Origin: Siphonodentalium dalli
Taxonomy: Eukaryota > Mollusca > Scaphopoda > Gadilida > Siphonodentaliidae
Length of the DNA: 64,000 nt
Direction of reading: 5' to 3'
Assembly: GCA_032622095.1 (NCBI GenBank)
Contig: CP136064.1
Location: forward strand, 190,081,794-190,145,793
Shown piece by piece: positions 8,754 to 21,781 of the stretch. The notes under the pieces are model-generated. The model was not told where the DNA came from. It ran no database searches and saw nothing but the letters and a program-made list of their open reading frames with translations. The translations under genes and the position numbers were made by a program. Within the stretch, counting starts at the first letter, position 1, and each line of letters begins with the position of its first letter.

Positions 8754-9525
8754 AGGAAGGCGAATTTTGTTACAATATCTTGCACTATATTTCATCAATG
8801 GCGGGTTTTGGTAAATTTTTACCCCATTCAATCTCATACAAAATTTATAGCACTCGATCTATTTTATCAGAGGCTGCTTTTTGGTAATGTTTTGCACTAT
8901 TAAAATCTCGCACAAAATCCCATGTGTACATTGTCCTGTATTTTTTATAATTTGTTTCATATATCAGTTCGTTTCATCCCATATTTTAGTTGCGGGAGGT
9001 AGCGTCTGTTTCACAGCATCACCCATAGAGACAAGTTGACGTCACAGACATGATGCACCATTCGTTCGCAATATGGACACCCAATAATTTAGTTGGTTGT
9101 TTGATTACCACATGTTCAAGATCGAAAATTGGGATCGTCAAGGTCGGTCTCGGAATATTGTTAAATGGACACAACTCGTTTAAACCTCAAACAGTACGTA
9201 TACCTAATATGGAAGTCGGAACAATGCAGGTCGATAAATACACGAAACACCGTTATACTCTAAAAATAGTCTTATCGAAATCACATTAATTTGACAGCTG
9301 TTTTCAATTATTTTTTCTCACAGATTGAGACAAACGCTCTTTATGCGTACCGTATAAGGAATATATAAACACTGAACGCTCGATCTTTATTGTCTCGTGC
9401 TGATTAATTTTCCGAAAACAATATGACTTGAATAAGTCACGACATAATATGTATACATTTCATGTATTTCTCGACACATTTTGACCCCGAACCGGGCCTG
9501 ACGAGGAGGGTATGTTCTTTGGCCT

Positions 9526-9597
9526 GGGGATGTAGCTCAGTGGTAGAGCGTTCGCTTTGCATGTGAAAGGCCCCGGGTTCGATCCCCGGCATCTCCA
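9526..9597 (+). tRNA. tRNA-Ala-TGC: tRNA-Ala (TGC), gene A, unit 7
   Basis: Consensus body. Confidence 0.97.
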
Positions 9598-9837
9598 GCA
9601 CAGTGCTTTCTTTTTATTTGTATGTATGAAGTTTTAATTGCACATGCCGCTGTTATGACTGACTGTCGTGATTTCATATACTGGAAAGTCACCATTTGTG
9701 AATCGAAACGTTCCGTCCTATATGCATAGCTATTAAATCACAACAAAGCAAATTTACCACTTCATCTGACTTCTCATCGAATAATAAATAGCTGTCTAAT
9801 GTAGTCTCCAAACTTTGACGGACAAATTCTATCAGTT

Positions 9838-9909
9838 GGGGATGTAGCTCAGTGGTAGAGCGTTCGCTTTGCATGTGAAAGGCCCCGGGTTCGATCCCCG
9901 GCATCTCCA
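9838..9909 (+). tRNA. tRNA-Ala-TGC: tRNA-Ala (TGC), gene B, unit 7
   Basis: Consensus body; ATAAATAC 3' flank as in unit 5. Confidence 0.97.
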
Positions 9910-10204
9910 ATAAATACTTTTGCACGAAAGTTAAAATTCGATTATGACGGTTTTGGTGATATTAATGGATGTAAATAATAGAAACAGCTTTCCCCATCGT
10001 TTTTCCGCGTGAAATCACGAAAACGAAAAAATTACTTTTCTGTATGCTCCGATGATATGCTCCGATGCTCCGTGGTATTGTGTCCTTATATTGCAGTGTA
10101 ATTTCTATCATTTTATATTGAGATTAACATACTTCTTTTTTTCGTGGGAAATCAAAGGATTTATTATTTGTCGACAATAATATGGCCTTGCAATTTTACG
10201 GGCC

Positions 10205-10276
10205 GGGGATGTAGCTCAGTGGTAGAGCGTTCGCTTCGCATGTGAAAGGCCCCGGGTTCAATCCCCGGCATCTCCA
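10205..10276 (+). tRNA. tRNA-Ala-CGC: tRNA-Ala (CGC), gene C, unit 7
   Basis: Consensus body. Confidence 0.97.
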
Positions 10277-11048
10277 AGGAAGGCGAATTTTGTTACAATA
10301 TCTTGCACTATATTTCATCAATGGCGGGTTTTGGTAAATTTTTACCCCATTCAATCTCATACAAAATTTATAGCACTCGATCTATTTTATCAGAGGCTGC
10401 TTTTTGGTAATGTTTTGCACTATTCAAATCTCGCACAAAATCCCATGTGTACATTGTCCTGTATTTTTTATAATTTGTTTTATATATCAGTTCGTTTCAT
10501 CCCATATTTTAGTTGCGGGAGGTAGCGTCTGTTTCACGGCATCACCCATAGAGACAAGTTGACGTCACAGACATGATGCACCATTCGTTCGCAATATGGA
10601 CACCCAATAATTTAGTTGGTTGTTTGATTACGACATGTTCAAGATCGAAAATTGGGATCGTCAAGGTCGGTCTCGGAATATTGTTAAATGGACACAACTC
10701 GTTTAAACCTCAAACAGTACGTATACCTAATATGGAAGTCGGAACAATGCAGGTCGATAAATACACGAAACACCGTTATACTCTAAAAATAGTCTTATCG
10801 AAATCACATTAATTTGACAGCTGTTTTCAATTATTTTTTCTCACAGATTGAGACAAACGCTCTTTATGCGTACCGTATAAGGAATATATAAACACTGAAC
10901 GCTCGATCTTTATTGTCTCGTGCTGATTAATTTTCCGAAAACAATATGACTTGAATAAGTCACGACATGATATGTATACATTTCATGTATTTCTCGACAC
11001 ATTTTGACCCCGAACCGGGCCTGACGAGGAGGGTATGTTCTTTGGCCT

Positions 11049-11120
11049 GGGGATGTAGCTCAGTGGTAGAGCGTTCGCTTTGCATGTGAAAGGCCCCGGG
11101 TTCGATCCCCGGCATCTCCA
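11049..11120 (+). tRNA. tRNA-Ala-TGC: tRNA-Ala (TGC), gene A, unit 8
   Basis: Consensus body. Confidence 0.97.
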
Positions 11121-11360
11121 GCACAGTGCTTTCTTTTTATTTGTATGTATGAAGTTTTAATTGCACATGCCGCTGTTATGACTGACTGTCGTGATTTCAT
11201 ATACTGGAAAGTCACCATTTGTGAATCGAAACGTTCCGTCCTATATGCATAGCTATTAAATCACAACAAAGCAAATTTACCACTTCATCTGACTTCTCAT
11301 CGAATAATAAATAGCTGTCTAATGTAGTCTCCAAACTTTGACGGACAAATTCTATCAGTT

Positions 11361-11432
11361 GGGGATGTAGCTCAGTGGTAGAGCGTTCGCTTTGCATGTG
11401 AAAGGCCCCGGGTTCGATCCCCGGCATCTCCA
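11361..11432 (+). tRNA. tRNA-Ala-TGC: tRNA-Ala (TGC), gene B, unit 8
   Basis: Consensus body. Confidence 0.97.
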
Positions 11433-11727
11433 AGAAATACTTTTGCACGAAAGTTAAAATTCGATTATGACGGTTTTGGTGATATTAATGGATGTAAATA
11501 ATAGAAACAGCTTTCCCCATCGTTTTTCCGCGTGAAATCACGAAAACGAAAAAATTACTTTTCTGTATGCTCCGATGATATGCTCCGATGCTCCGTGGTA
11601 TTGTGTCCTTATATTGCAGTGTAATTTCTATCATTTTATATTGAGATTAACATACTTCTTTTTTTCGTGGGAAATCAAAGGATTTATTATTTGTCGACAA
11701 TAATATGGCCTTGCAATTTTACGGGCC

Positions 11728-11799
11728 GGGGATGTAGCTCAGTGGTAGAGCGTTCGCTTCGCATGTGAAAGGCCCCGGGTTCAATCCCCGGCATCTCCA
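11728..11799 (+). tRNA. tRNA-Ala-CGC: tRNA-Ala (CGC), gene C, unit 8
   Basis: Consensus body. Confidence 0.97.
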
Positions 11800-12571
11800 A
11801 GGAAGGCGAATTTTGTTACAATATCTTGCACTATATTTCATCAATGGCGGGTTTTGGTAAATTTTTACCCCATTCAATCTCATACAAAATTTATAGCACT
11901 CGATCTATTTTATCAGAGGCTGCTTTTTGGTAATGTTTTGCACTATTAAAATCTCGCACAAAATCCCATGTGTACATTGTCCTGTATTTTTTATAATTTG
12001 TTTTATATATCAGTTCGTTTCATCCCATATTTTAGTTGCGGGAGGTAGCGTCTGTTTCACAGCATCACCCATAGAGACAAATTGACGTCACAGACATGAT
12101 GCACCATTCGTTCGCAATATGGACACCCAATAATTTAGTTGGTTGTTTGATTACGACATGTTCAAGATCGAAAATTGGGATCGTCAAGGTCGGTCTCGGA
12201 ATATTGTTAAATGGACACAACTCGTTTAAACCTCAAACAGTACGTATACCTAATATGGAAGTCGGAACAATGCAGGTCGATAAATACACGAAACACCGTT
12301 ATACTCTAAAAATAGTCTTATCGAAATCACATTAATTTGACAGCTGTTTTCAATTATTTTTTCTCACAGATTGAGACAAACGCTCTTTATGCGTACCGTA
12401 TAAGGAATATATAAACACTGAACGCTCGATCTTTATTGTCTCGTGCTGATTAATTTTCCGAAAACAATATGACTTGAATAAGTCACGACATGATATGTAT
12501 ACATTTCATGTATTTCTCGACACATTTTGACCCCGAACCGGGCCTGACGAGGAGGGTATGTTCTTTGGCCT

Positions 12572-12643
12572 GGGGATGTAGCTCAGTGGTAGAGCGTTCG
12601 CTTTGCATGTGAAAGGCCCCGGGTTCGATCCCCGGCATCTCCA
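12572..12643 (+). tRNA. tRNA-Ala-TGC: tRNA-Ala (TGC), gene A, unit 9
   Basis: Consensus body. Confidence 0.97.
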
Positions 12644-12883
12644 GCACAGTGCTTTCTTTTTATTTGTATGTATGAAGTTTTAATTGCACATGCCGCTGTT
12701 ATGACTGACTGTCGTGATTTCATATACTGGAAAGTCACCATTTGTGAATCGAAACGTTCCGTCCTATATGCATAGCTATTAAATCACAACAAAGCAAATT
12801 TACCACTTCATCTGACTTCTCATCGAATAATAAATAGCTGTCTAATGTAGTCTCCAAACTTTGACGGACAAATTCTATCAGTT

Positions 12884-12955
12884 GGGGATGTAGCTCAGTG
12901 GTAGAGCGTTCGCTTTGCATGTGAAAGGCCCCGGGTTCGATCCCCGGCATCTCCA
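12884..12955 (+). tRNA. tRNA-Ala-TGC: tRNA-Ala (TGC), gene B, unit 9
   Basis: Consensus body. Confidence 0.97.
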
Positions 12956-13250
12956 AGAAATACTTTTGCACGAAAGTTAAAATTCGATTATGACGGTTTT
13001 GGTGATATTAATGGATGTAAATAATAGAAACAGCTTTCCCCATCGTTTTTCCGCGTGAAATCACGAAAACGAAAAAATTACTTTTCTGTATGCTCCGATG
13101 ATATGCTCCGATGCTCCGTGGTATTGTGTCCTTATATTGCAGTGTAATTTCTATCATTTTATATTGAGATTAACATACTTCTTTTTTTCGTGGGAAATCA
13201 AAGGATTTATTATTTGTCGACAATAATATGGCCTTGCAATTTTACGGGCC

Positions 13251-13322
13251 GGGGATGTAGCTCAGTGGTAGAGCGTTCGCTTCGCATGTGAAAGGCCCCG
13301 GGTTCAATCCCCGGCATCTCCA
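13251..13322 (+). tRNA. tRNA-Ala-CGC: tRNA-Ala (CGC), gene C, unit 9
   Basis: Consensus body. Confidence 0.97.
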
Positions 13323-14094
13323 AGGAAGGCGAATTTTGTTACAATATCTTGCACTATATTTCATCAATGGCGGGTTTTGGTAAATTTTTACCCCATTCAA
13401 TCTCATACAAAATTTATAGCACTCGATCTATTTTATCAGAGGCTGCTTTTTGGTAATGTATTGCACTATTAAAATCTCGCACAAAATCCCATGTGTACAT
13501 TGTCCTGTATTTTTTATAATTTGTTTTATATATCAGTTCGTTTCATCCCATATTTTAGTTGCGGGAGGTAGCGTCTGTTTCACAGCATCACCCATAGAGA
13601 CAAGTTGACGTCACAGACATGATGCACCATTCGTTCGCAATATGGACACCCAATAATTTAGTTGGTTGTTTGATTACGACATGTTCAAGATCGAAAATTG
13701 GGATCGTCAAGGTCGGTCTCGGAATATTGTTAAATGGACACAACTCGTTTAAACCTCAAACAGTACGTATACCTAATATGGAAGTCGGAACAATGCAGGT
13801 CGATAAATACACGAAACACCGTTATACTCTAAAAATAGTCTTATCGAAATCACATTAATTTGACAGCTGTTTTCAATTATTTTTTCTCACAGATTGAGAC
13901 AAACGCTCTTTATGCGTACCGTATAAGGAATATATAAACACTGAACGCTCGATCTTTATTGTCTCGTGCTGATTAATTTTCCGAAAACAATATGACTTGA
14001 ATAAGTCACGACATGATATGTATACATTTCATGTATTTCTCGACACATTTTGACCCGGAACCGGGCCTGACGAGGAGGGTATGTTCTTTGGCCT

Positions 14095-14166
14095 GGGGAT
14101 GTAGCTCAGTGGTAGAGCGTTCGCTTTGCAGGTGAAAGGCCCCGGGTTCGATCCCCGGCATCTCCA
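14095..14166 (+). tRNA. tRNA-Ala-TGC: tRNA-Ala (TGC), gene A variant T38G, unit 10
   Basis: The anticodon loop reads TTTGCAG instead of TTTGCAT. G38 could wobble-pair with T32 and tighten the seven-base loop, which may affect decoding. The anticodon and the rest of the body are unchanged. Only copy of this variant. Confidence 0.9.
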
Positions 14167-14406
14167 GCACAGTGCTTTCTTTTTATTTGTATGTATGAAG
14201 TTTTAATTGCACATGCCGCTGTTATGACTGACTGTCGTGATTTCATATACTGGAAAGTCACCATTTGTGAATCGAAACGTTCCGTCCTATATGCATAGCT
14301 ATTAAATCACAACAAAGCAAATTTACCACTTCATCTGACTTCTCATCGAATAATAAATAGCTGTCTAATGTAGTCTCCAAACTTTGACGGACAAATTATA
14401 TCAGTT

Positions 14407-14478
14407 GGGGATGTAGCTCAGTGGTAGAGCGTTCGCTTTGCATGTGAAAGGCCCCGGGTTCGATCCCCGGCATCTCCA
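14407..14478 (+). tRNA. tRNA-Ala-TGC: tRNA-Ala (TGC), gene B, unit 10
   Basis: Consensus body; the 5' flank has TATATCAGTT in place of TCTATCAGTT. Confidence 0.97.
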
Positions 14479-14773
14479 AGAAATACTTTTGCACGAAAGT
14501 TAAAATTCGATTATGACGGTTTTGGTGATATTAATGGATGTAAATAATAGAAACAGCTTTCCCCATCGTTTTTCCGCGTGAAATCACGAAAACGAAAAAA
14601 TAACTTTTCTGTATGCTCCGATGATATGCTCCGATGCTCCGTGGTATTGTGTCCTTATATTGCAGTGTAATTTCTATCATTTTATATTGAGATTAACATA
14701 CTTCTTTTTTTCGTGGGAAATCAAAGGATTTATTATTTGTCGACAATAATATGGCCTTGCAATTTTACGGGCC

Positions 14774-14845
14774 GGGGATGTAGCTCAGTGGTAGAGCGTT
14801 CGCTTCGCATGTGAAAGGCCCCGGGTTCAATCCCCGGCATCTCCA
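14774..14845 (+). tRNA. tRNA-Ala-CGC: tRNA-Ala (CGC), gene C, unit 10
   Basis: Consensus body. Confidence 0.97.
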
Positions 14846-15617
14846 AGGAAGGCGAATTTTGTTACAATATCTTGCACTATATTTCATCAATGGCGGGTTT
14901 TGGTAAATTTTTACCCCATTCAATCTCATACAAAATTTATAGCACTCGATCTATTTTATCAGAGGCTGCTTTTTGGTAATGTTTTGCACTATTAAAATCT
15001 CGCACAAAATCCCATGTGTACATTGTCCTGTATTTTTTATAATTTGTTTCATATATCAGTTCGTTTCATCCCATATTTTAGTTGCGGGAGGTAGCGTCTG
15101 TTTCACAGCATCACCCATAGAGACAAGTTGACGTCACAGACATGATGCACCATTCGTTCGCAATATGGACACCCAATAATTTAGTTGGTTGTTTGATTAC
15201 GACATGTTCAAGATCGAAAATTGGGATCGTCAAGGTCGGTCTCGGAATATTGTTAAATGGACACAACTCGTTTAAACCTCAAACAGTACGTATACCTAAT
15301 ATGGAAGTCGGAACAATGCAGGTCGATAAATACACGAAACACCGTTATACTCTAAAAATAGTCTTATCGAAATCACATTAATTTGACAGCTGTTTTCAAT
15401 TATTTTTTCTCACAGATTGAGACAAACGCTCTTTATGCGTACCGTATAAGGAATATATAAACACTGAACGCTCGATCTTTATTGTCTCGTGCTGATTAAT
15501 TTTCCGAAAACAATATGACTTGAATAAGTCACGACATGATATGTATACATTTCATGTATTTCTCGACACATTTTGACCCCGAACCGGGCCTGACGAGGAG
15601 GGTATGTTCTTTGGCCT

Positions 15618-15689
15618 GGGGATGTAGCTCAGTGGTAGAGCGTTCGCTTTGCATGTGAAAGGCCCCGGGTTCGATCCCCGGCATCTCCA
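15618..15689 (+). tRNA. tRNA-Ala-TGC: tRNA-Ala (TGC), gene A, unit 11
   Basis: Consensus body. Confidence 0.97.
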
Positions 15690-15929
15690 GCACAGTGCTT
15701 TCTTTTTATTTGTATGTATGAAGTTTTAATTGCACATGCCGCTGTTATGACTGACTGTCGTGATTTCATATACTGGAAAGTCACCATTTGTGAATCGAAA
15801 CGTTCCGTCCTATATGCATAGCTATTAAATCACAACAAAGCAAATTTACCACTTCATCTGACTTCTCATCGAATAATAAATAGCTGTCTAATGTAGTCTC
15901 CAAACTTTGACGGACAAATTCTATCAGTT

Positions 15930-16001
15930 GGGGATGTAGCTCAGTGGTAGAGCGTTCGCTTTGCATGTGAAAGGCCCCGGGTTCGATCCCCGGCATCTCC
16001 A
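15930..16001 (+). tRNA. tRNA-Ala-TGC: tRNA-Ala (TGC), gene B, unit 11
   Basis: Consensus body. Confidence 0.97.
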
Positions 16002-16296
16002 AGAAATACTTTTGCACGAAAGTTAAAATTCGATTATGACGATTTTGGTGATATTAATGGATGTAAATAATAGAAACAGCTTTCCCCATCGTTTTTCCGC
16101 GTGAAATCACGAAAACGAAAAAATAACTTTTCTGTATGCTCCGATGATATGCTCCGATGCTCCGTGGTATTGTGTCCTTATATTGCAGTGTAATTTCTAT
16201 CATTTTATATTGAGATTAACATACTTCTTTTTTTCGTGGGAAATCAAAGGATTTATTATTTGTCGACAATAATATGGCCTTGCAATTTTACGGGCC

Positions 16297-16368
16297 GGGG
16301 ATGTAGCTCAGTGGTAGAGCGTTCGCTTCGCATGTGAAAGGCCCCGGGTTCAATCCCCGGCATCTCCA
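16297..16368 (+). tRNA. tRNA-Ala-CGC: tRNA-Ala (CGC), gene C, unit 11
   Basis: Consensus body. Confidence 0.97.
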
Positions 16369-17140
16369 AGGAAGGCGAATTTTGTTACAATATCTTGCAC
16401 TATATTTCATCAATGGCGGGTTTTGGTAAATTTTTACCCCATTCAATCTCATACAAAATTTATAGCACTCGATCTATTTTATCAGAGGCTGCTTTTTGGT
16501 AATGTTTTGCACTATTAAAATCTCGCACAAAATCCCATGTGTACATTGTCCTGTATTTTTTATAATTTGTTTCATATATCAGTTCGTTTCATCCCATATT
16601 TTAGTTGCGGGAGGTAGCGTCTGTTTCACAGCATCACCCATAGAGACAAGTTGACGTCACAGACATGATGCACCATTCGTTCGCAATATGGACACCCAAT
16701 AATTTAGTTGGTTGTTTGATTACGACATGTTCAAGATCGAAAATTGGGATCGTCAAGGTCGGTCTCGGAATATTGTTAAATGGACACAACTCGTTTAAAC
16801 CTCAAACAGTACGTATACCTAATATGGAAGTCGGAACAATGCAGGTCGATAAATACACGAAACACCGTTATACTCTAAAAATAGTCTTATCGAAATCACA
16901 TTAATTTGACAGCTGTTTTCAATTATTTTTTCTCACAGATTGAGACAAACGCTCTTTATGCGTACCGTATAAGGAATATATAAACACTGAACGCTCGATC
17001 TTTATTGTCTCGTGCTGATTAATTTTCCGAAAACAATATGACTTGAATAAGTCACGACATGATATGTATACATTTCATGTATTTCTCGACACATTTTGAC
17101 CCTGAACCGGGCCTGACGAGGAGGGTATGTTCTTTGGCCT

Positions 17141-17212
17141 GGGGATGTAGCTCAGTGGTAGAGCGTTCGCTTTGCATGTGAAAGGCCCCGGGTTCGATCC
17201 CCGGCATCTCCA
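17141..17212 (+). tRNA. tRNA-Ala-TGC: tRNA-Ala (TGC), gene A, unit 12
   Basis: Consensus body. Confidence 0.97.
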
Positions 17213-17452
17213 GCACAGTGCTTTCTTTTTATTTGTATGTATGAAGTTTTAATTGCACATGCCGCTGTTATGACTGACTGTCGTGATTTCATATACTGGA
17301 AAGTCACCATTTGTGAATCGAAACGTTCCGTCCTATATGCATAGCTATTAAATCACAACAAAGCAAATTTACCACTTCATCTGACTTCTCATCGAATAAT
17401 AAATAGCTGTCTAATGTAGTCTCCAAACTTTGACGGACAAATTCTATCAGTT

Positions 17453-17524
17453 GGGGATGTAGCTCAGTGGTAGAGCGTTCGCTTTGCATGTGAAAGGCCC
17501 CGGGTTCGATCCCCGGCATCTCCA
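17453..17524 (+). tRNA. tRNA-Ala-TGC: tRNA-Ala (TGC), gene B, unit 12
   Basis: Consensus body. Confidence 0.97.
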
Positions 17525-17819
17525 AGAAATACTTTTGCACGAAAGTTAAAATTCGATTATGACGGTTTTGGTGATATTAATGGATGTAAATAATAGAAAC
17601 AGCTTTCCCCATCGTTTTTCCGCGTGAAATCACGAAAACGAAAAAATTACTTTTCTGTATGCTCCGATGATATGCTCCGATGCTCCGTGGTATTGTGTCC
17701 TTATATTGCAGTGTAATTTCTATCATTTTATATTGAGATTAACATACTTCTTTTTTTCGTGGGAAATCAAAGGATTTATTATTTGTCGACAATAATATGG
17801 CCTTGCAATTTTACGGGCC

Positions 17820-17891
17820 GGGGATGTAGCTCAGTGGTAGAGCGTTCGCTTCGCATGTGAAAGGCCCCGGGTTCAATCCCCGGCATCTCCA
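17820..17891 (+). tRNA. tRNA-Ala-CGC: tRNA-Ala (CGC), gene C, unit 12
   Basis: Consensus body. Confidence 0.97.
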
Positions 17892-18663
17892 AGGAAGGCG
17901 AATTTTGTTACAATATCTTGCACTATATTTCATCAATGGCGGGTTTTGGTAAATTTTTACCCCATTCAATCTCATACAAAATTTATAGCACTCGATCTAT
18001 TTTATCAGAGGCTGCTTTTTGGTAATGTTTTGCACTATTAAAATCTCGCACAAAATCCCATGTGTACATTGTCCTGTATTTTTTATAATTTGTTTCATAT
18101 ATCAGTTCGTTTCATCCCATATTTTAGTTGCGGGAGGTAGCGTCTGTTTCACAGCATCACCCATAGAGACAAGTTGACGTCACAGACATGATGCACCATT
18201 CGTTCGCAATATGGACACCCAATAATTTAGTTGGTTGTTTGATTACGACATGTTCAAGATCGAAAATTGGGATCGTCAAGGTCGGTCTCGGAATATTGTT
18301 AAATGGACACAACTCGTTTAAACCTCAAACAGTACGTATACCTAATATGGAAGTCGGAACAATGCAGGTCGATAAATACACGAAACACCGTTATACTCTA
18401 AAAATAGTCTTATCGAAATCACATTAATTTGACAGCTGTTTTCAATTATTTTTTCTCACAGATTGAGACAAACGCTCTTTATGCGTACCGTATAAGGAAT
18501 ATATAAACACTGAACGCTCGATCTTTATTGTCTCGTGCTGATTAATTTTCCGAAAACAATATGACTTGAATAAGTCACGACATGATATGTATACATTTCA
18601 TGTATTTCTCGACACATTTTGACCCTGAACCGGGCCTGACGAGGAGGGTATGTTCTTTGGCCT

Positions 18664-18735
18664 GGGGATGTAGCTCAGTGGTAGAGCGTTCGCTTTGCAT
18701 GTGAAAGGCCCCGGGTTCGATCCCCGGCATCTCCA
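18664..18735 (+). tRNA. tRNA-Ala-TGC: tRNA-Ala (TGC), gene A, unit 13
   Basis: Consensus body. Confidence 0.97.
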
Positions 18736-18975
18736 GCACAGTGCTTTCTTTTTATTTGTATGTATGAAGTTTTAATTGCACATGCCGCTGTTATGACTGA
18801 CTGTCGTGATTTCATATACTGGAAAGTCACCATTTGTGAATCGAAACGTTCCGTCCTATATGCATAGCTATTAAATCACAACAAAGCAAATTTACCACTT
18901 CATCTGACTTCTCATCGAATAATAAATAGCTGTCTAATGTAGTCTCCAAACTTTGACGGACAAATTCTATCAGTT

Positions 18976-19047
18976 GGGGATGTAGCTCAGTGGTAGAGCG
19001 TTCGCTTTGCATGTGAAAGGCCCCGGGTTCGATCCCCGGCATCTCCA
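18976..19047 (+). tRNA. tRNA-Ala-TGC: tRNA-Ala (TGC), gene B, unit 13
   Basis: Consensus body. Confidence 0.97.
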
Positions 19048-19342
19048 AGAAATACTTTTGCACGAAAGTTAAAATTCGATTATGACGGTTTTGGTGATAT
19101 TAATGGATGTAAATAATAGAAACAGCTTTCCCCATCGTTTTTCCGCGTGAAATCACGAAAACGAAAAAATTACTTTTCTGTATGCTCCGATGATATGCTC
19201 CGATGCTCCGTGGTATTGTGTCCTTATATTGCAGTGTAATTTCTATCATTTTATATTGAGATTAACATACTTCTTTTTTTCGTGGGAAATCAAAGGATTT
19301 ATTATTTGTCGACAATAATATGGCCTTGCAATTTTACGGGCC

Positions 19343-19414
19343 GGGGATGTAGCTCAGTGGTAGAGCGTTCGCTTCGCATGTGAAAGGCCCCGGGTTCAAT
19401 CCCCGGCATCTCCA
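19343..19414 (+). tRNA. tRNA-Ala-CGC: tRNA-Ala (CGC), gene C, unit 13
   Basis: Consensus body. Confidence 0.97.
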
Positions 19415-20186
19415 AGGAAGGCGAATTTTGTTACAATATCTTGCACTATATTTCATCAATGGCGGGTTTTGGTAAATTTTTACCCCATTCAATCTCATAC
19501 AAAATTTATAGCACTCGATCTATTTTATCAGAGGCTGCTTTTTGGTAATGTTTTGCACTATTCAAATCTCGCACAAAATCCCATGTGTACATTGTCCTGT
19601 ATTTTTTATAATTTGTTTTATATATCAGTTCGTTTCATCCCATATTTTAGTTGCGGGAGGTAGCGTCTGTTTCACAGCATCACCCATAGAGACAAGTTGA
19701 CGTCACAGACATGATGCACCATTCGTTCGCAATATGGACACCCAATAATTTAGTTGGTTGTTTGATTACGACATGTTCAAGATCGAAAATTGGGATCGTC
19801 AAGGTCGGTCTCGGAATATTGTTAAATGGACACAACTCGTTTAAACCTCAAACAGTACGTATACCTAATATGGAAGTCGGAACAATGCAGGTCGATAAAT
19901 ACACGAAACACCGTTATACTCTAAAAATAGTCTTATCGAAATCACATTAATTTGACAGCTGTTTTCAATTATTTTTTCTCACAGATTGAGACAAACGCTC
20001 TTTATGCGTACCGTATAAGGAATATATAAACACTGAACGCTCGATCTTTATTGTCTCGTGCTGATTAATTTTCCGAAAACAATATGACTTGAATAAGTCA
20101 CGCTATGATATGTATACATTTCATGTATTTCTCGACACATTTTGACCCCGAACCGGGCCTGACGAGGAGGGTATGTTCTTTGGCCT

Positions 20187-20258
20187 GGGGATGTAGCTCA
20201 GTGGTAGAGCGTTCGCTTTGCATGTGAAAGGCCCCGGGTTCGATCCCCGGCATCTCCA
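20187..20258 (+). tRNA. tRNA-Ala-TGC: tRNA-Ala (TGC), gene A, unit 14
   Basis: Consensus body. Confidence 0.97.
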
Positions 20259-20498
20259 GCACAGTGCTTTCTTTTTATTTGTATGTATGAAGTTTTAATT
20301 GCACATGCCGCTGTTATGACTGACTGTCGTGATTTCATATACTGGAAAGTCACCATTTGTGAATCGAAACGTTCCGTCCTATATGCATAGCTATTAAATC
20401 ACAACAAAGCAAATTTACCACTTCATCTGACTTCTCATCGAATAATAAATAGCTGTCTAATGTAGTCTCCAAACTTTGACGGACAAATTCTATCAGTT

Positions 20499-20570
20499 GG
20501 GGATGTAGCTCAGTGGTAGAGCGTTCGCTTTGCATGTGAAAGGCCCCGGGTTCGATCCCCGGCATCTCCA
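20499..20570 (+). tRNA. tRNA-Ala-TGC: tRNA-Ala (TGC), gene B, unit 14
   Basis: Consensus body. Confidence 0.97.
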
Positions 20571-20865
20571 AGAAATACTTTTGCACGAAAGTTAAAATTC
20601 GATTATGACGGTTTTGGTGATATTAATGGATGTAAATAATAGAAACAGCTTTCCCCATCGTTTTTCCGCGTGAAATCACGAAAACGAAAAAATTACTTTT
20701 CTGTATGCTCCGATGATATGCTCCGATGCTCCGTGGTATTGTGTCCTTATATTGCAGTGTAATTTCTATCATTTTATATTGAGATTAACATACTTCTTTT
20801 TTTCGTGGGAAATCAAAGGATTTATTATTTGTCGACAATAATATGGCCTTGCAATTTTACGGGCC

Positions 20866-20937
20866 GGGGATGTAGCTCAGTGGTAGAGCGTTCGCTTCGC
20901 ATGTGAAACGCCCCGGGTTCAATCCCCGGCATCTCCA
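20866..20937 (+). tRNA. tRNA-Ala-CGC: tRNA-Ala (CGC), gene C variant G45C, unit 14
   Basis: The variable loop reads ACGCC instead of AGGCC. Position 45 usually contacts the D-stem region, so a mild structural effect is possible. Promoter boxes and stems are intact. Only copy of this change. Confidence 0.9.
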
Positions 20938-21709
20938 AGGAAGGCGAATTTTGTTACAATATCTTGCACTATATTTCATCAATGGCGGGTTTTGGTAAAT
21001 TTTTACCCCATTCAATCTCATACAAAATTTATAGCACTCGATCTATTTTATCAGAGGCTGCTTTTTGGTAATGTTTTGCACTATTCAAATCTCGCACAAA
21101 ATCCCATGTGTACATTGTCCTGTATTTTTTATAATTTGTTTTATATATCAGTTCGTTTCATCCCATATTTTAGTTGCGGGAGGTAGCGTCTGTTTCACAG
21201 CATCACCCATAGAGACAAGTTGACGTCACAGACATGATGCACCATTCGTTCGCAATATGGACACCCAATAATTTAGTTGGTTGTTTGATTACGACATGTT
21301 CAAGATCGAAAATTGGGATCGTCAAGGTCGGTCTCGGAATATTGTTAAATGGACACAACTCGTTTAAACCTCAAACAGTACGTATACCTAATATGGAAGT
21401 CGGAACAATGCAGGTCGATAAATACACGAAACACCGTTATACTCTAAAAATAGTCTTATCGAAATCACATTAATTTGACAGCTGTTTTCAATTATTTTTT
21501 CTCACAGATTGAGAAAAACGCTCTTTATGCGTACCGTATAAGGAATATATAAACACTGAACGCTCGATCATTATTGTCTCGTGCTGATTAATTTTCCGAA
21601 AACAATATGACTTGAATAAGTCACGACATGATATGTATACATTTCATGTATTTCTCGACACATTTTGACCCCGAACCGGGCCTGACGAGGAGGGTATGTT
21701 CTTTGGCCT

Positions 21710-21781
21710 GGGGATGTAGCTCAGTGGTAGAGCGTTCGCTTTGCATGTGAAAGGCCCCGGGTTCGATCCCCGGCATCTCCA
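21710..21781 (+). tRNA. tRNA-Ala-TGC: tRNA-Ala (TGC), gene A, unit 15
   Basis: Consensus body. Confidence 0.97.
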
